From NCBI GenBank assembly GCA_947487205.1, contig CANKVU010000019.1:1-64000 (forward strand): a stretch of 64,000 nt of DNA, given 5' to 3'. The stretch comes from an uncultured Paracoccaceae bacterium. GTDB lineage: Bacteria; Pseudomonadota; Alphaproteobacteria; Rhodobacterales; Rhodobacteraceae. Positions 1 to 11,224 of this stretch are shown piece after piece; within the stretch, counting starts at the first letter, position 1; each line of letters starts with the position of its first letter. The notes beneath the pieces were generated by a model. It worked only from the letters and a program-made list of their open reading frames with translations, did no database searches and was not told the DNA's origin. A program made the position numbers and the translations under genes.

Positions 1-166
1 GCAGGTCGAACTGATCCCCCGACCACACCGACCCCCACGCCCCCTCGGTGATGAAGTCCTGGAACGGCGCGTCGAACGCGGTCTTCGCCCCCTCCGCCCG
101 GGACACGTGCTCCGCACCCAGAACCCGACGCCGAACCGCCATCCCCCGCTCGTGTCGTGTCGTCAT
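1..166 (-). CDS. pcaC: 4-carboxymuconolactone decarboxylase, N-terminal part (gene runs off the left edge)
   Basis: Only the first 55 codons are inside the window. The minus strand reads from an ATG at 166 into a PcaC-like N-terminus: a basic stretch with RGMAVRRRVLG, then AEHVSRAEGAKTAFDAPFQ and ITEGAWGSVW. This is the typical start of the AhpD-like 4-carboxymuconolactone decarboxylase, which converts the protocatechuate ring-cleavage lactone to beta-ketoadipate enol-lactone in the cytoplasm. It lies 102 bases downstream of pobA on the same strand, so the two could be co-transcribed: PobA makes protocatechuate and PcaC acts later in its degradation. The rest of a pca cluster would be expected to the left of the window. 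The family call rests on recognised motifs in a short fragment. Confidence 0.8.
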   Translation of the reverse strand, partial: MTTRHERGMAVRRRVLGAEHVSRAEGAKTAFDAPFQDFITEGAWGSVWSGDQFDL

Positions 167-268
167 GTCACCGCGCCCCGATATGGATTTCCCCGGGCAG
201 GATGCCATGCTGGAAACCCGGGCGAAATCCGAATTCCGCCCCGGCTCTCATAGCCAAACGGGAATGGA

Positions 269-3291
<3,023 letters not shown>

Positions 3292-3417
3292 AACGCTATA
3301 TCTCCTGCAGTACTTTTCAGCTTATTGGATGGTGGAGATTATGGAAGGATCTCGGTCGAGGATTTGTGTCGCCGGCTGTCGGAGGAATGCGGCCGGGCGG
3401 CGAAGGGAGGGACGAGG

Positions 3418-4443
3418 ATGAAGAGAACGATACTGGCCACGGGGTTGCTCGCCGTGCTGGGGGCGGGTTCCGCCCCGGCGCAGGAATTCGAGTTTACGTT
3501 GCACCATTTCCTCGGGCCGCAGGCCCCGGCGCATACGGACATGCTGGAGCCGTGGGCGCGCCAGGTCGAGGAGAATTCCGACGGCCGCGTCGCCATCGAG
3601 ATCTATCCCTCCATGACGCTCGGCGGGCGCCCGACCGAGCTCGTCCAGCAGGCCCGGGACGGCGTCGTCGATCTCGTCTGGACGCTGAACGGGTACACCC
3701 CCGGTCTCTTTCCCCGCTCCGAGGTGTTCGAGCTTCCCACGGTCTACGAGAACGACATCGCCGCCGCCAATCTCGCCATGGCGGCGATGTTCGACGACCA
3801 TCTGGCCGACGATTATCGCGGGCTGGAGGTGATGTTCCTCCACGTGCATGCGGGGCAGGGCATCCAGACCACCGAGATCGAGGCGCGAAGCCCGGCCGAC
3901 CTGGAAGGCGCCGCGCTGCGCATTCCGACCCGCACCGGGGCCTGGGCGATCGAGGCGATGGGCGCGCAGCCCGTGGCGATGCCGGTGCCGGAACTGCCGC
4001 AGGCGCTGTCGAAGGGCGTGGTCGACGGGGCGCTGATCCCGTGGGAGATCATTCCGGCGCTGCGGATCTACGAGCAGACCGACTTCCAGATCGAGGGCCC
4101 CGAGAAGGAGCGCATCGGCACGTCCGTCTTTCAGGTCTCGATGAACAAGGGCCGGTGGGACGCGCTGCCCGACGACATCAAGCAGGCCTTCCGCGAGGCC
4201 GGCGGCGAGGATTGGCTGCGCCAGCTCGGCGAGGTGTGGCGGGCCGCCGACGAACGCGGCATCGAGATCGCTGTCGAGAACGGCAACACCCACATCCAGC
4301 TGACCGGGGAGGAATGGGGGGCCTACGAGGAGGCCCTGACGCCGGTGGTCGATCGCTGGGTCGAGCAGGTCTCGGGCGAGGGGGTCGACGGTGCCGCCCT
4401 GGTGGAGCGGGCCCGCACCGAGATCGACGCCGCCTCGGAATGA
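3418..4443 (+). CDS. dctP: TRAP transporter substrate-binding protein (DctP family), first TRAP system
   Basis: A 341-residue periplasmic solute receptor. A Sec signal peptide ends at about residue 21 (GLLAVLGAGSAPAQ). The DctP fold follows, with typical motifs such as YPSMTLGGRPTELVQQARDG near residue 63 and a LRIPTRTGAWAIEAMGAQPV segment near residue 165 that supplies the arginine used to hold the carboxylate ligand. A GGGAGG lies 8 bases before the ATG. It is the first gene of an operon with DctQ, DctM and a ThDP-dependent enzyme, so the ligand is likely an organic acid degraded by that enzyme. The exact ligand cannot be read from the sequence. Confidence 0.92.
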   Translation: MKRTILATGLLAVLGAGSAPAQEFEFTLHHFLGPQAPAHTDMLEPWARQVEENSDGRVAIEIYPSMTLGGRPTELVQQARDGVVDLVWTLNGYTPGLFPRSEVFELPTVYENDIAAANLAMAAMFDDHLADDYRGLEVMFLHVHAGQGIQTTEIEARSPADLEGAALRIPTRTGAWAIEAMGAQPVAMPVPELPQALSKGVVDGALIPWEIIPALRIYEQTDFQIEGPEKERIGTSVFQVSMNKGRWDALPDDIKQAFREAGGEDWLRQLGEVWRAADERGIEIAVENGNTHIQLTGEEWGAYEEALTPVVDRWVEQVSGEGVDGAALVERARTEIDAASE

Positions 4444-4946
4444 GCGCGAAGCCCGACGAGACGAGGGCGCCGATCGAGCGCGGCGCCTTCGGCCGCCTGG
4501 TCACCTGGTGGGCGCTGGCGGGGTGCGGCCTGCTGGCGGTGGTCGTCCTGATCAATGTCTGGGCGGTCGTCGGGCCCTGGATCGGGCTGCCCTTCGCCGG
4601 TGATTTCGAACTGACCGAGATGGGCGTCGCGGTGGCGGTGTTCACCTTCCTGCCCTATTGCCAGCTCACCGGGCAGAACGTCACCGCCGACATCTTCACG
4701 GCGAATGCCGGGCGGCGCACCATCGCCGTCCTCTCCGCCGCGGGCTCCCTCGTCGCGCTCCTCTTCGCGGCGCTCCTGCTGTGGCGGATGTGGTTCGGCC
4801 TGCTCGACCAGAAGGCCTACGACTACGCCACGACGATCCTGCAGGTGCCGATCTGGTGGGCCTATGTGCCGATCCTGGTCTCGCTCGTCATGCTCCTGGT
4901 GGCGGCGGTCGAGACACTGCGCCACGAACTCGCGGAGGTCCGCTGA
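4440..4946 (+). CDS. dctQ: TRAP transporter small permease (DctQ family), first TRAP system
   Basis: A 168-residue inner-membrane protein with four hydrophobic segments (about residues 22-48, 58-78, 93-117 and 133-156). It is the small subunit that pairs with DctM in sodium-driven TRAP import. Its ATG overlaps the dctP stop by four bases (ATGA), and its stop overlaps the next start by one base, so the operon is translationally coupled. Motifs include FELTEMGVAVAVFTFLPYC and the polar LTGQNVTADIF loop, typical of DctQ. Confidence 0.9.
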   Translation: MSAKPDETRAPIERGAFGRLVTWWALAGCGLLAVVVLINVWAVVGPWIGLPFAGDFELTEMGVAVAVFTFLPYCQLTGQNVTADIFTANAGRRTIAVLSAAGSLVALLFAALLLWRMWFGLLDQKAYDYATTILQVPIWWAYVPILVSLVMLLVAAVETLRHELAEVR

Positions 4947-6301
4947 TGGACCCCGTCCTGATCGGTATCCTCGGTCTCGTCCTGCTCCTGGTCCTGATCG
5001 CGATCCGCATGCCCATCGGCTATGCGATGATCCTCGTGGGGGCCGGGGGGGTCCTCGTCCTGAACGGCGCCGATGTCCTGCTGGCGCAGCTCAAGACCCT
5101 CGCCTACGGCCAGTTCTCGATCTACGACCTGTCGGTCGTGCCGATGTTCATCCTGATGGGCGCGCTGGCCACCAAGACGGGCCTGTCGCGCGACCTGTTC
5201 CGGGCCGCGAATGCCTGGTTCGGCTGGATGCGGGGCGGCACCGCCATGGCCTCCATCGCCTCCTGCGCGGGCTTCGGCGCGGTCTGCGGCTCGTCGCTCG
5301 CCACGGCCTCGACCATGGGCAAGGTCGCCCTGCCGGAGCTCCGGCGCTACGGGTATTCGCCGGCCCTGGCCACGGGATCGATCGCGGCGGGGGGCGTCCT
5401 GGGAATCCTCATCCCGCCCTCCGTGGCCCTCGTCATCTATGCCATCATCGTCGAGGCGAACATCGTCGCGATGTTCGAGGCGGCGCTGATCCCCGGCCTC
5501 ATCGCCGTCCTCCTGTTCCTCGTCACGATCGGGATCTATGTCCGGATCTTTCCCGGATCGGGCCCGGCCGGCGGGGCGGGGGACAGGACCGAATTCTGGG
5601 CGGCCACGCGCGGCGTGCTGCCCACGCTCTTCGTCTTCGGCCTGGTCATCGGCGGCATCTATGCCGGCCTCTACAACCCCACGCCCGCCGCCGCCATCGG
5701 GGTCTTCGCGGTGTTCGTCTTCGGGCTCCTCAGGGGGCAGATGAGCCTGCGCGACCTGCGGGATTCGGCGCTGGAGACGGCCGCCACATCCGGCATGATC
5801 TACCTGATCCTGCTCGGCGCCGAGCTTCTCAAGATCTTCATGTCGCGGGCGCGGGTGCCGCAGGCGGCGGCGGAATGGGCGGTCAATTCCGGGCTGACGC
5901 CGATGATGGTGCTCCTGGTCCTGCTGCTGGCGCTGATCCTGCTGGGCTGCCTCATGGATTCGCTGTCGATGATCCTGCTGGTCCTGCCGTTCTTCTGGCC
6001 GGTCCTGAGCGAGATCAACGGCGGCCTCTACGCCACGGCCGACACTTCCGCCTTCGGCATGAGCACCGAGGACCTGAAGATCTGGTTCGGGATCCTGGCC
6101 CTGGTGGTGGTGGAGCTTGGCCTCATCACGCCGCCGGTGGGCATGAACGTCTTCGTCATCAACTCGCTCGCGCGCGACGTGCCGATGATGACGACGTTCC
6201 GGGGGGTGGCGCCGTTCTTCCTCTCCGAGATCGTGCGCGTGGGCCTGCTGCTCGCCTTTCCGGCCCTGTCCCTGTGGCTGCCGCAGGTGCTGGGAGGATG
6301 A
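4946..6301 (+). CDS. dctM: TRAP transporter large permease (DctM family), first TRAP system
   Basis: A 451-residue, roughly 12-helix permease of the ion-transporter superfamily. Recognisable pieces are the N-terminal RMPIGYAMILVG segment, the ASIASCAGFGAVCGSSLATA hairpin near residue 105, the GGVLGILIPPSVALVIYAI loop near 155, and the C-terminal LITPPVGMNVFVIN motif. It moves the DctP-delivered substrate across the inner membrane with sodium. It shares one base with the dctQ stop and four bases (ATGA) with the downstream ThDP-enzyme gene, so all four genes form one operon. Confidence 0.93.
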   Translation: MDPVLIGILGLVLLLVLIAIRMPIGYAMILVGAGGVLVLNGADVLLAQLKTLAYGQFSIYDLSVVPMFILMGALATKTGLSRDLFRAANAWFGWMRGGTAMASIASCAGFGAVCGSSLATASTMGKVALPELRRYGYSPALATGSIAAGGVLGILIPPSVALVIYAIIVEANIVAMFEAALIPGLIAVLLFLVTIGIYVRIFPGSGPAGGAGDRTEFWAATRGVLPTLFVFGLVIGGIYAGLYNPTPAAAIGVFAVFVFGLLRGQMSLRDLRDSALETAATSGMIYLILLGAELLKIFMSRARVPQAAAEWAVNSGLTPMMVLLVLLLALILLGCLMDSLSMILLVLPFFWPVLSEINGGLYATADTSAFGMSTEDLKIWFGILALVVVELGLITPPVGMNVFVINSLARDVPMMTTFRGVAPFFLSEIVRVGLLLAFPALSLWLPQVLGG

Positions 6302-7995
6302 CGGACGGGGACGGGATCACCGCGGGGGGCGCGGTGCTGGCGCGACTGGCCCGGCTGGGCGTGGATTGCGTCTTCGTCAATTCGGGCACCGACTTTCCCC
6401 CGGTGATCGAGGGGATGGCCCAGGCCGCGGCCGCGGATCTCGACCTGCCGCGAATGGTCGTCGTGCCGCACGAACACGCGGCGATGGGCATGGCGCACGG
6501 CTACTGGCTGCTCTCGGGACGGCCCCAGGCGGTGATGCTGCATACCAATGTCGGCCTCGCGAATGCCGCCGCCGGGGCGATCAACGCCGCCTGCGAGCAT
6601 GTGCCGATGATCGTGCTGTCGGGGCGGACGCCGGTGACCGAGCAGGGCCGGTTCGGGGCGCGCACCGTGCCGATCTCCTGGGGGCAGGAGATGGCGGACC
6701 AGGCCGCGCTGGTGCGCGGATCGGTGAAGTGGGATTACGAGCTGCGGTTTCCCGAGCAGGTTCCGGACCTTCTCGACCGGGCGATGGCGATCGCCGACAC
6801 CACGCCCAAGGGGCCGGTCTACCTGTCCCTGCCGCGCGAGGTGCTCGCCGAGACCTGCCCCCGAAGCGCCATCGACGCGCCGGTGCGGCAGAACCCGGTC
6901 TCGGGCGCTGGCGCGACCGGCGCGGTCGAGCAGGCGGCCGAGTGGCTGTCGGGGGCGGAGGCGCCGCTCGTGATCGCGCAGCGCGGCGCGGGGGACGCGG
7001 CGAGCTTCGCCGCGTTTTCGGACTGGGCGGCGCGGTGGGGGATCGCGGTCGCCTCGTGGTGGGCGACGCGCCTGGCCATCGCGACCGACCACGACTGCCA
7101 TGTGGGCGCCGATCCGGGCGAGGCGCTGGCGGCGGCGGACGTCGTTCTCGTGCTCGATTCCCTGGCGCCATGGCAGCCCGAAATCCATTCCCTCCGCCCC
7201 GATGCGCGGGTCATCCAGATGGGCCCCGACCCGCTCTTTGCCCGGTTCCCGGTGCGGCACTTCCCCGCCGACCTCGCCATCGCCGGCGAGATAAGCGAGA
7301 CCCTGCCGGCACTGATCGCGGCGACCGATCGCCGTGGCCCCGGCCGCCCGGACCGCGCCGCCCGCCTGGCCGGTCGCAGCGCGGCGCGACGCACGAGGGA
7401 CGAGGAGGCGATCCGGGCCGACCTTGCCGCGGGCGCGATCACCAAGGCCGGGGTCGGGCATCTGCTGGGCAGGGCGCTGGACCGGGCCGATATCGCCTCG
7501 TCGGTGTTCTCGGAACTGGGCGTGCCGCTGGGCCCGCTGGCGCGGCGCGATCACGCCGCGTGGTTCCAGGAACCCCATTCCGGCGGCCTCGGCTGGGCGT
7601 TCGCCGCCGCGATCGGGGCGCAGATGGCCGATCCCGGCCGGCTCTGCGTCGCGACGATGGGCGACGGAAGCTACCTCTTCGCCAATCCCGCCGCCTGCCA
7701 CCAGGTCGTCGAGGCGCTCGACCTGCCGATCCTGATCGTGGTGGCGAACAACCGCGAATGGGGGGCGGTGCGCCACTCCGTGCTCGGCATGTACCCCGAC
7801 GGTGCGGCCGCCCGGGCCAACAGCGTTCCGCTGACTTCGCTCGAACCGGTGCCCGACCTGTGCGCCATCGCGCGGGCCAGCCGCGCGGCCGCGTGGCGGG
7901 TCGAACGTGCCGAGGAGGTGGAGACGGTTCTGGACGCCGCCCTGCAGGCCTGCCTGGGGGAGCGGAGGGCGGCCTTCGTGGAGGTTGCCCTCTGA
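6298..7995 (+). CDS. thiamine diphosphate-dependent enzyme (acetolactate synthase/benzoylformate decarboxylase-like)
   Basis: A 565-residue cytoplasmic ThDP enzyme. The Pyr domain comes first: the activating glutamate is in VVPHEHAAMGMAHGYW near residue 60, and a LHTNVGLANAAAGAINAA segment follows. A central domain covers about 200-330. The PP domain carries the ThDP-Mg motif GDGSYLFANP...NN near residues 460-485. Length and order match the acetohydroxyacid synthase/benzoylformate decarboxylase superfamily. It is coupled by a four-base overlap to the TRAP permease, unlike a housekeeping ilvB, which would be followed by the small subunit. That suggests it decarboxylates or lyses an imported 2-keto acid or related compound. 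The substrate cannot be predicted. Confidence 0.85.
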   Translation: MTDGDGITAGGAVLARLARLGVDCVFVNSGTDFPPVIEGMAQAAAADLDLPRMVVVPHEHAAMGMAHGYWLLSGRPQAVMLHTNVGLANAAAGAINAACEHVPMIVLSGRTPVTEQGRFGARTVPISWGQEMADQAALVRGSVKWDYELRFPEQVPDLLDRAMAIADTTPKGPVYLSLPREVLAETCPRSAIDAPVRQNPVSGAGATGAVEQAAEWLSGAEAPLVIAQRGAGDAASFAAFSDWAARWGIAVASWWATRLAIATDHDCHVGADPGEALAAADVVLVLDSLAPWQPEIHSLRPDARVIQMGPDPLFARFPVRHFPADLAIAGEISETLPALIAATDRRGPGRPDRAARLAGRSAARRTRDEEAIRADLAAGAITKAGVGHLLGRALDRADIASSVFSELGVPLGPLARRDHAAWFQEPHSGGLGWAFAAAIGAQMADPGRLCVATMGDGSYLFANPAACHQVVEALDLPILIVVANNREWGAVRHSVLGMYPDGAAARANSVPLTSLEPVPDLCAIARASRAAAWRVERAEEVETVLDAALQACLGERRAAFVEVAL

Positions 7996-8707
7996 AAGGG
8001 CGGCGGCCCGTCATCGGGCCCGTTATCGGGCGGAGGAGAAGCGCGGGGAAAGGCCGGCCCATCGGACCGGACCCCGCGCAGGTCCGCCGGCGGGGGGCAA
8101 GGGCGGCCCCGGCGCCCGACGGCCATGCCGCGTGGGCGCAGGCGCCGGCGCTTCGCCCTGCGGCGCAGCGGGTGGGCGGGCGCCGATCAGCCCGGTCCTC
8201 CCTGTGGCGATCTCGATCGCCTCTGACCGGATCGGCGCGGTCGACGCCCCCCTGCCGGCTGACCTGGGCCATCGCCCGGCGCGGCGCTGCACGGCCGGGG
8301 ATCCGGCCGCTCGCCGGCGGGGAGTGCTTGCCGCGGCCGGGTGTCGTGCGCCCGCGCCGCGCGGCAGTGGATCGCCGGGCCGCGACGCGGCGAGGGGCCG
8401 GACCCACGCGCCCCGCCCATCGCGCCGCTCACGCGACGAGAGGCCGGGAAAGCGGAGTGATCCGACGGGCGCTGGCGGTGGCGCGCGCGCATCCCGCGCG
8501 CGCGGCGGGTTGGCCCCGCGGGCGGGGGAAGGGCGCCGGGGATGGGCATGCGTCGTGGGCGTGTCGCCTCCGGACGGCGAGCCCGATCCGGACCCCGGCC
8601 AGGTCCGCGCAGCGGGTGCGGTCCGGACGAGGGGGCAGGCATCTGACGCCCCCGGCGTCCCGCCCACGGCCGCGCATTCCCGTCAGGCCGGGAGCGCCGG
8701 GCCGCGC
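7996..8707. other. gene-free stretch after the TRAP/ThDP operon
   Basis: Frames on both strands give only arginine/proline/glycine-rich products with no family signature, so I see no gene. It contains a weak hairpin just after the ThDP-enzyme stop (GGCCCG-TCAT-CGGGCC, 8005-8020), possibly a terminator, and a CG-alternating hairpin at 8482-8504. Confidence 0.6.
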
Positions 8708-8989
8708 CTACGGCTCTTCGGCATAGACCATGAACATCGCTGCGATCATCGCATCTCCGTCGATCCGTCCCGAAACCCAGATGTTCCGGCCGATCCGTGC
8801 CTCGACCATCCCGGCATCCAGGCCCCCCGGGTCGAGGCACGTGACCAGGATCGCCCCGTCGGGCTGGCGGATGTCGATCTCGACCCCCTCCGGCGCGGGG
8901 CGGATGGCTTCGATCCGCCCGAACTTCTGCGTCTCCGTCCCGCCCGCGAGGGCGCGGGCCGCGATGTCGGTCGTGAACGTCTGCACCAT
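8708..8989 (-). CDS. small conserved-looking hypothetical protein, 93 residues
   Basis: I do not recognise this gene. The 93-residue product has a balanced composition, unlike the arginine-rich spurious frames around it. It has alternating short hydrophobic strands (EGVEIDIRQPDGAILVTCLD, then IGRNIWVSGRIDGDAMIAAM) ending in acidic YAEEP, which suggests a small beta-barrel or OB-like fold. The ATG at 8989 is preceded by a purine-rich GGGGGGCCGAGG. It diverges from the Mn-catalase gene across a 308-base gap. No signal peptide or membrane helix is seen. It is probably real because of its composition, but function is unknown. Confidence 0.55.
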   Translation of the reverse strand: MVQTFTTDIAARALAGGTETQKFGRIEAIRPAPEGVEIDIRQPDGAILVTCLDPGGLDAGMVEARIGRNIWVSGRIDGDAMIAAMFMVYAEEP

Positions 8990-9297
8990 CCTCGGCCCCC
9001 CGTTTGCCTGCCGGGCAGGAATAGCCTCGCGCCCCCCGGAGGAAACATAAGTGCTTTAAGAGATGAGGGATTTTCCACCCCGCCGGATCGCCCTCGGGTC
9101 CATCGGGCGGCCGGGGCGCGATCTTGTCCGTTCGGCCGGCGGTGCGGTTCTCGTGGCGATGCCCCCCTTTTCTTAGTCCAGTTCAAGAACGCGGCTCTTA
9201 GCCGGAATGCGGTGAAACGGATGCTCGGGCCGGGCCTTGAGGGCGGGAAGGGTCGCGGGGGAGCCGCGATTCCGATACCAGCCGAGGCAGATCGTCC
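8990..9297. other. divergent intergenic region upstream of Mn-catalase
   Basis: No gene seen. Two relatively AT-rich patches (about 9046-9076 and 9165-9190) could hold the divergent promoters of the small protein and the catalase. No confident -35/-10 pair could be assigned. Confidence 0.5.
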
Positions 9298-10122
9298 ATG
9301 TTTCACCACTCATCCGAACTTCAGTACCAGGTCCGGGTCGACCGTCCCGATCCGGTCTTCGCCAAGCACCTGCAGCAGGCGATCGGCGGCATCGAGGGCG
9401 AGATCCGGGTCGCGATGCAGTACTTCTTCCAGGCGATGGGCGCGCGGGGCGACGCCAAGTACCGCGACATGCTGATGATGACCGCGACCGAGGAGCTGAG
9501 CCATATCGAGTTCCTGGGCCACGCCGTGGCGCTGAACCTCGAAGGGGCGCCGGTCACGGCGCAGGAGGCGGCGGCCGAGGATCCGGTCGTGGCCGCGATC
9601 CTCGGCGGCGCGAACCCGCGCCACATCCTGTCCTCGGGGCTGTCGGCGATGCCGGTCAACGCCAACGGCGTGCCCTTCGACATGAGCCACGTCTACGCCA
9701 CCGGCAATCTCGGGGCGGACATGATGGCCAACGCCACCGCCGAGGCGGGCGGCCGCGTCCTGGCCAGCCGCCTTTACAACATGACCGACGATGCGGGCAT
9801 GAAGGACATGCTGTCCTTCCTCATCGCGCGGGACACCATGCACCAGCAGCAATGGCTCGCGGTGATCGAGGAGCTCGGCGGCTGGGAGGGGCAGCTCCCG
9901 ATCCCCAACTCCACCCCGCGCGCGCACGAGGCGACCGAGCACAGCTACTATTTCCTCAACACCTCGCTCGACGAGCCCACGCCCGAGGGGCGCTGGACCT
10001 CCGGCCCCTCGCTCGACGGACGGTCGGAATTCTCGGCCAGGGAGAAGGTCGAACCCCAGGGCCAGAAGCCCGATCTCGGCCGCGCGAAGCCGGCAAGCGG
10101 CGCGCAGGCCGAGCAGGAATGA
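9298..10122 (+). CDS. manganese-containing (non-haem) catalase
   Basis: A 274-residue dimanganese catalase that disproportionates hydrogen peroxide in the cytoplasm. The four-helix ferritin-like core carries the glutamate/histidine ligands: EGEIRVAMQYFFQAMG near residue 35, TEELSHIEFLGH near residue 65, and a second pair around GADMMANATAEAGGR and RDTMHQQQW near 135-185. The C-terminal arm (TPRAHEATEHSYYFLN, then a hydrophilic tail) is typical of these hexameric enzymes. Length agrees with family members of 270-300 residues. It stands alone and is followed by a strong hairpin. Oxidative-stress regulation is likely but not visible in the sequence. Confidence 0.93.
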   Translation: MFHHSSELQYQVRVDRPDPVFAKHLQQAIGGIEGEIRVAMQYFFQAMGARGDAKYRDMLMMTATEELSHIEFLGHAVALNLEGAPVTAQEAAAEDPVVAAILGGANPRHILSSGLSAMPVNANGVPFDMSHVYATGNLGADMMANATAEAGGRVLASRLYNMTDDAGMKDMLSFLIARDTMHQQQWLAVIEELGGWEGQLPIPNSTPRAHEATEHSYYFLNTSLDEPTPEGRWTSGPSLDGRSEFSAREKVEPQGQKPDLGRAKPASGAQAEQE

Positions 10123-10127
10123 CGCCC

Positions 10128-10158
10128 GGTGCCCCGGCCCCGACGGGGCCGGGGTGCC
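10128..10158. terminator. GC-rich hairpin between Mn-catalase and vapC (bidirectional)
   Basis: A perfect 10-bp stem CCCCGGCCCC/GGGGCCGGGG with a three-base GAC loop (10132-10154) is extended outward by two G-T wobbles and two G-C pairs. It sits 6 bases after the catalase stop and just past the convergent vapC stop at 10162, so it can serve both genes. There is no U-tract. Confidence 0.6.
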
Positions 10159-10161
10159 GCC

Positions 10162-10596
10162 TTACGGCGATGCCTGTCCGTGCTCCCCGGTCCAGACCCG
10201 GCCGATCCAGCCCGGATGACCCGCCAGTTGATCGAAGGCGGCATCCTTGGAGATCAGCGGGCAACTGAGTTCGATCGCCGTCGCGGCGATCATCCGGTCG
10301 AACGGGTCCCTGTGGGACCAGTCCATGCCGCCGGCCAGCGCCGCCATCTCGACCGTGTAGGGCGCGCCGATGCCGCCCTGGGCACGCAGGAGATGCGGCA
10401 GCCGGTCGACGATGGCGCCGACCTCGGGCCACTTGCCGGAGCGGTGCTTGGCGGTGATCTCGTGCAAGGCACAGGGCGGGACATAGACGGTCCTGGCCCC
10501 TTCGATCACCCGGCGCGCGGCACCCGAGAGCTCCGAGGCGCGGAACAGGCTCCACACCCAAGCGTGGGTGTCGAGGAGGATCGTCGTCAGGTCCAA
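10162..10596 (-). CDS. vapC: PIN-domain ribonuclease toxin (VapC family)
   Basis: About 144 residues with a complete PIN-domain acidic set: LLDTHAWVW near the N-terminus (first Asp), CALHEITAKHRSGK (Glu), DWSHRDPFDRMIAATA (Asp pair), and PLISKDAAFD (last Asp). VapC toxins cleave tRNA or rRNA and are neutralised by the cognate antitoxin. No ATG exists at the N-terminus. The TTG at 10596 is proposed; it overlaps the antitoxin stop (10587-10589), and a CTG at 10590 is the alternative. The overlap means translation coupled to the antitoxin, typical of these pairs. The TTG choice is inferred. Confidence 0.85.
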   Translation of the reverse strand: MDLTTILLDTHAWVWSLFRASELSGAARRVIEGARTVYVPPCALHEITAKHRSGKWPEVGAIVDRLPHLLRAQGGIGAPYTVEMAALAGGMDWSHRDPFDRMIAATAIELSCPLISKDAAFDQLAGHPGWIGRVWTGEHGQASP

Positions 10597-10814
10597 AGCG
10601 CGCGCTCGTCCTCGGCCATCGGCTCGAGAAAGTCGGGCACCGTCGCCACCGCCCCTTCGGCGATCCCGATCCGGAAGGCGGGCCCCCTGGCGTGGGCCGG
10701 CACGAACCGGACGATCGGCGTCCCGCCGCGGGCAATCACCACATCCTCGCCACGTTCGGCCGCCGCGATGAGTTCGGAGAGCTTGGCCTTCGCTTCGGCG
10801 ATGTTCATCTGCAT
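10587..10814 (-). CDS. vapB: Phd/YefM-type antitoxin of the VapC-like toxin
   Basis: A 75-residue antitoxin. The N-terminus MQMNIAEAKAKLSELIAAAE followed by GEDVVIARGGTPIVRFVP is the Phd/YefM DNA-binding fold. The acidic C-terminus (DFLEPMAEDERALW) would wrap the toxin. ATG codons at 10814 and 10808 are both possible. It precedes and overlaps the toxin gene, and its promoter and a dyad operator are visible upstream, which fits autorepression by the antitoxin or the toxin-antitoxin complex. Confidence 0.88.
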   Translation of the reverse strand: MQMNIAEAKAKLSELIAAAERGEDVVIARGGTPIVRFVPAHARGPAFRIGIAEGAVATVPDFLEPMAEDERALWT

Positions 10815-10843
10815 GGCGGGGCCCCCGATGGCTGGTGCGGAGA

Positions 10844-10862
10844 TGGTCCAAGTCCTGGACCA
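10844..10862 (-). promoter_or_regulatory. candidate autoregulatory operator of the toxin-antitoxin pair
   Basis: A perfect 7-bp inverted repeat TGGTCCA-N5-TGGACCA lies directly downstream of the predicted -10 element and 30 bases upstream of the antitoxin ATG. It would cover the transcription start. Phd/YefM antitoxins bind such dyads; the link to this protein is inference. Confidence 0.6.
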
Positions 10863-10890
10863 GAATAGTCGGCGCCGGAGGGTATGGCAA
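10862..10890 (-). promoter_or_regulatory. predicted sigma-70-type promoter of the toxin-antitoxin operon
   Basis: On the minus strand TTGCCA (10885-10890) and TATTCT (10862-10867) are separated by exactly 17 bases. It is one of the clearest -35/-10 pairs in the window and abuts the dyad operator. Confidence 0.6.
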
Positions 10891-11068
10891 GAGGGCCTCG
10901 CTTCGGTCTCCGCGCCGCGACCCGGAAGCCGGCCGGGCGGGTTGGCGGACCGGGTTGCAGCAAACGCATGGCGGGATTTCCTTGGGTTCTCGCTGCGGCG
11001 CAGCGATATGGGATGCGGGGGGCGATTTACAGGGGATCCGCGAAGGACCCCGGACAAGGACTGATTCA

Positions 11069-11224
11069 ATGACTGCTCGCACGACCGACCGGATCGACAT
11101 TGCTTCCATCACGATTGCCGCTCGGCAGGCCCGCGCCGAGGTGATCCGCTCGCTCATCGCCCGCCTCTTCGCGCGCCGCCCCGGGGTTTCCACTTCGGCC
11201 TCGGGCTCCGGCCAGCCTGCCTGA
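11069..11224 (+). CDS. small basic protein, 51 residues
   Basis: An ATG at 11069 opens a 51-residue frame: a polar N-terminus, then a predicted amphipathic helix (ASITIAARQARAEVIRSLIA, RLFARRP), then a Ser/Gly tail. Small proteins of this shape (A-R-x-x-R-A-E-hydrophobic-x-R-L-hydrophobic) are common in Rhodobacteraceae and related to the arginine-rich DUF1127-like/RSP_7527-like class, some linked to RNA metabolism or stress. The resemblance is from memory and tentative. It stands alone between vapB and a long gap. A GGA precedes the start, but the ribosome site is weak. Confidence 0.45.
   Translation: MTARTTDRIDIASITIAARQARAEVIRSLIARLFARRPGVSTSASGSGQPA

Noticed and set aside
4705-6297. Long extension of the ThDP-enzyme frame upstream through dctM
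   Set aside because: The extension is a shadow of dctQ/dctM. The enzyme's conserved N-terminus begins right after the ATG at 6298, which overlaps the dctM stop.
6298-7995. Housekeeping acetolactate synthase large subunit (ilvB)
   Set aside because: No small subunit gene follows and the gene is translationally coupled to a TRAP permease.
8023-8667. Several overlapping frames of about 200 codons on both strands between 8.0 and 8.7 kb
   Set aside because: All are Arg/Pro/Gly-rich with no hydrophobic periodicity, ribosome site or known motif.
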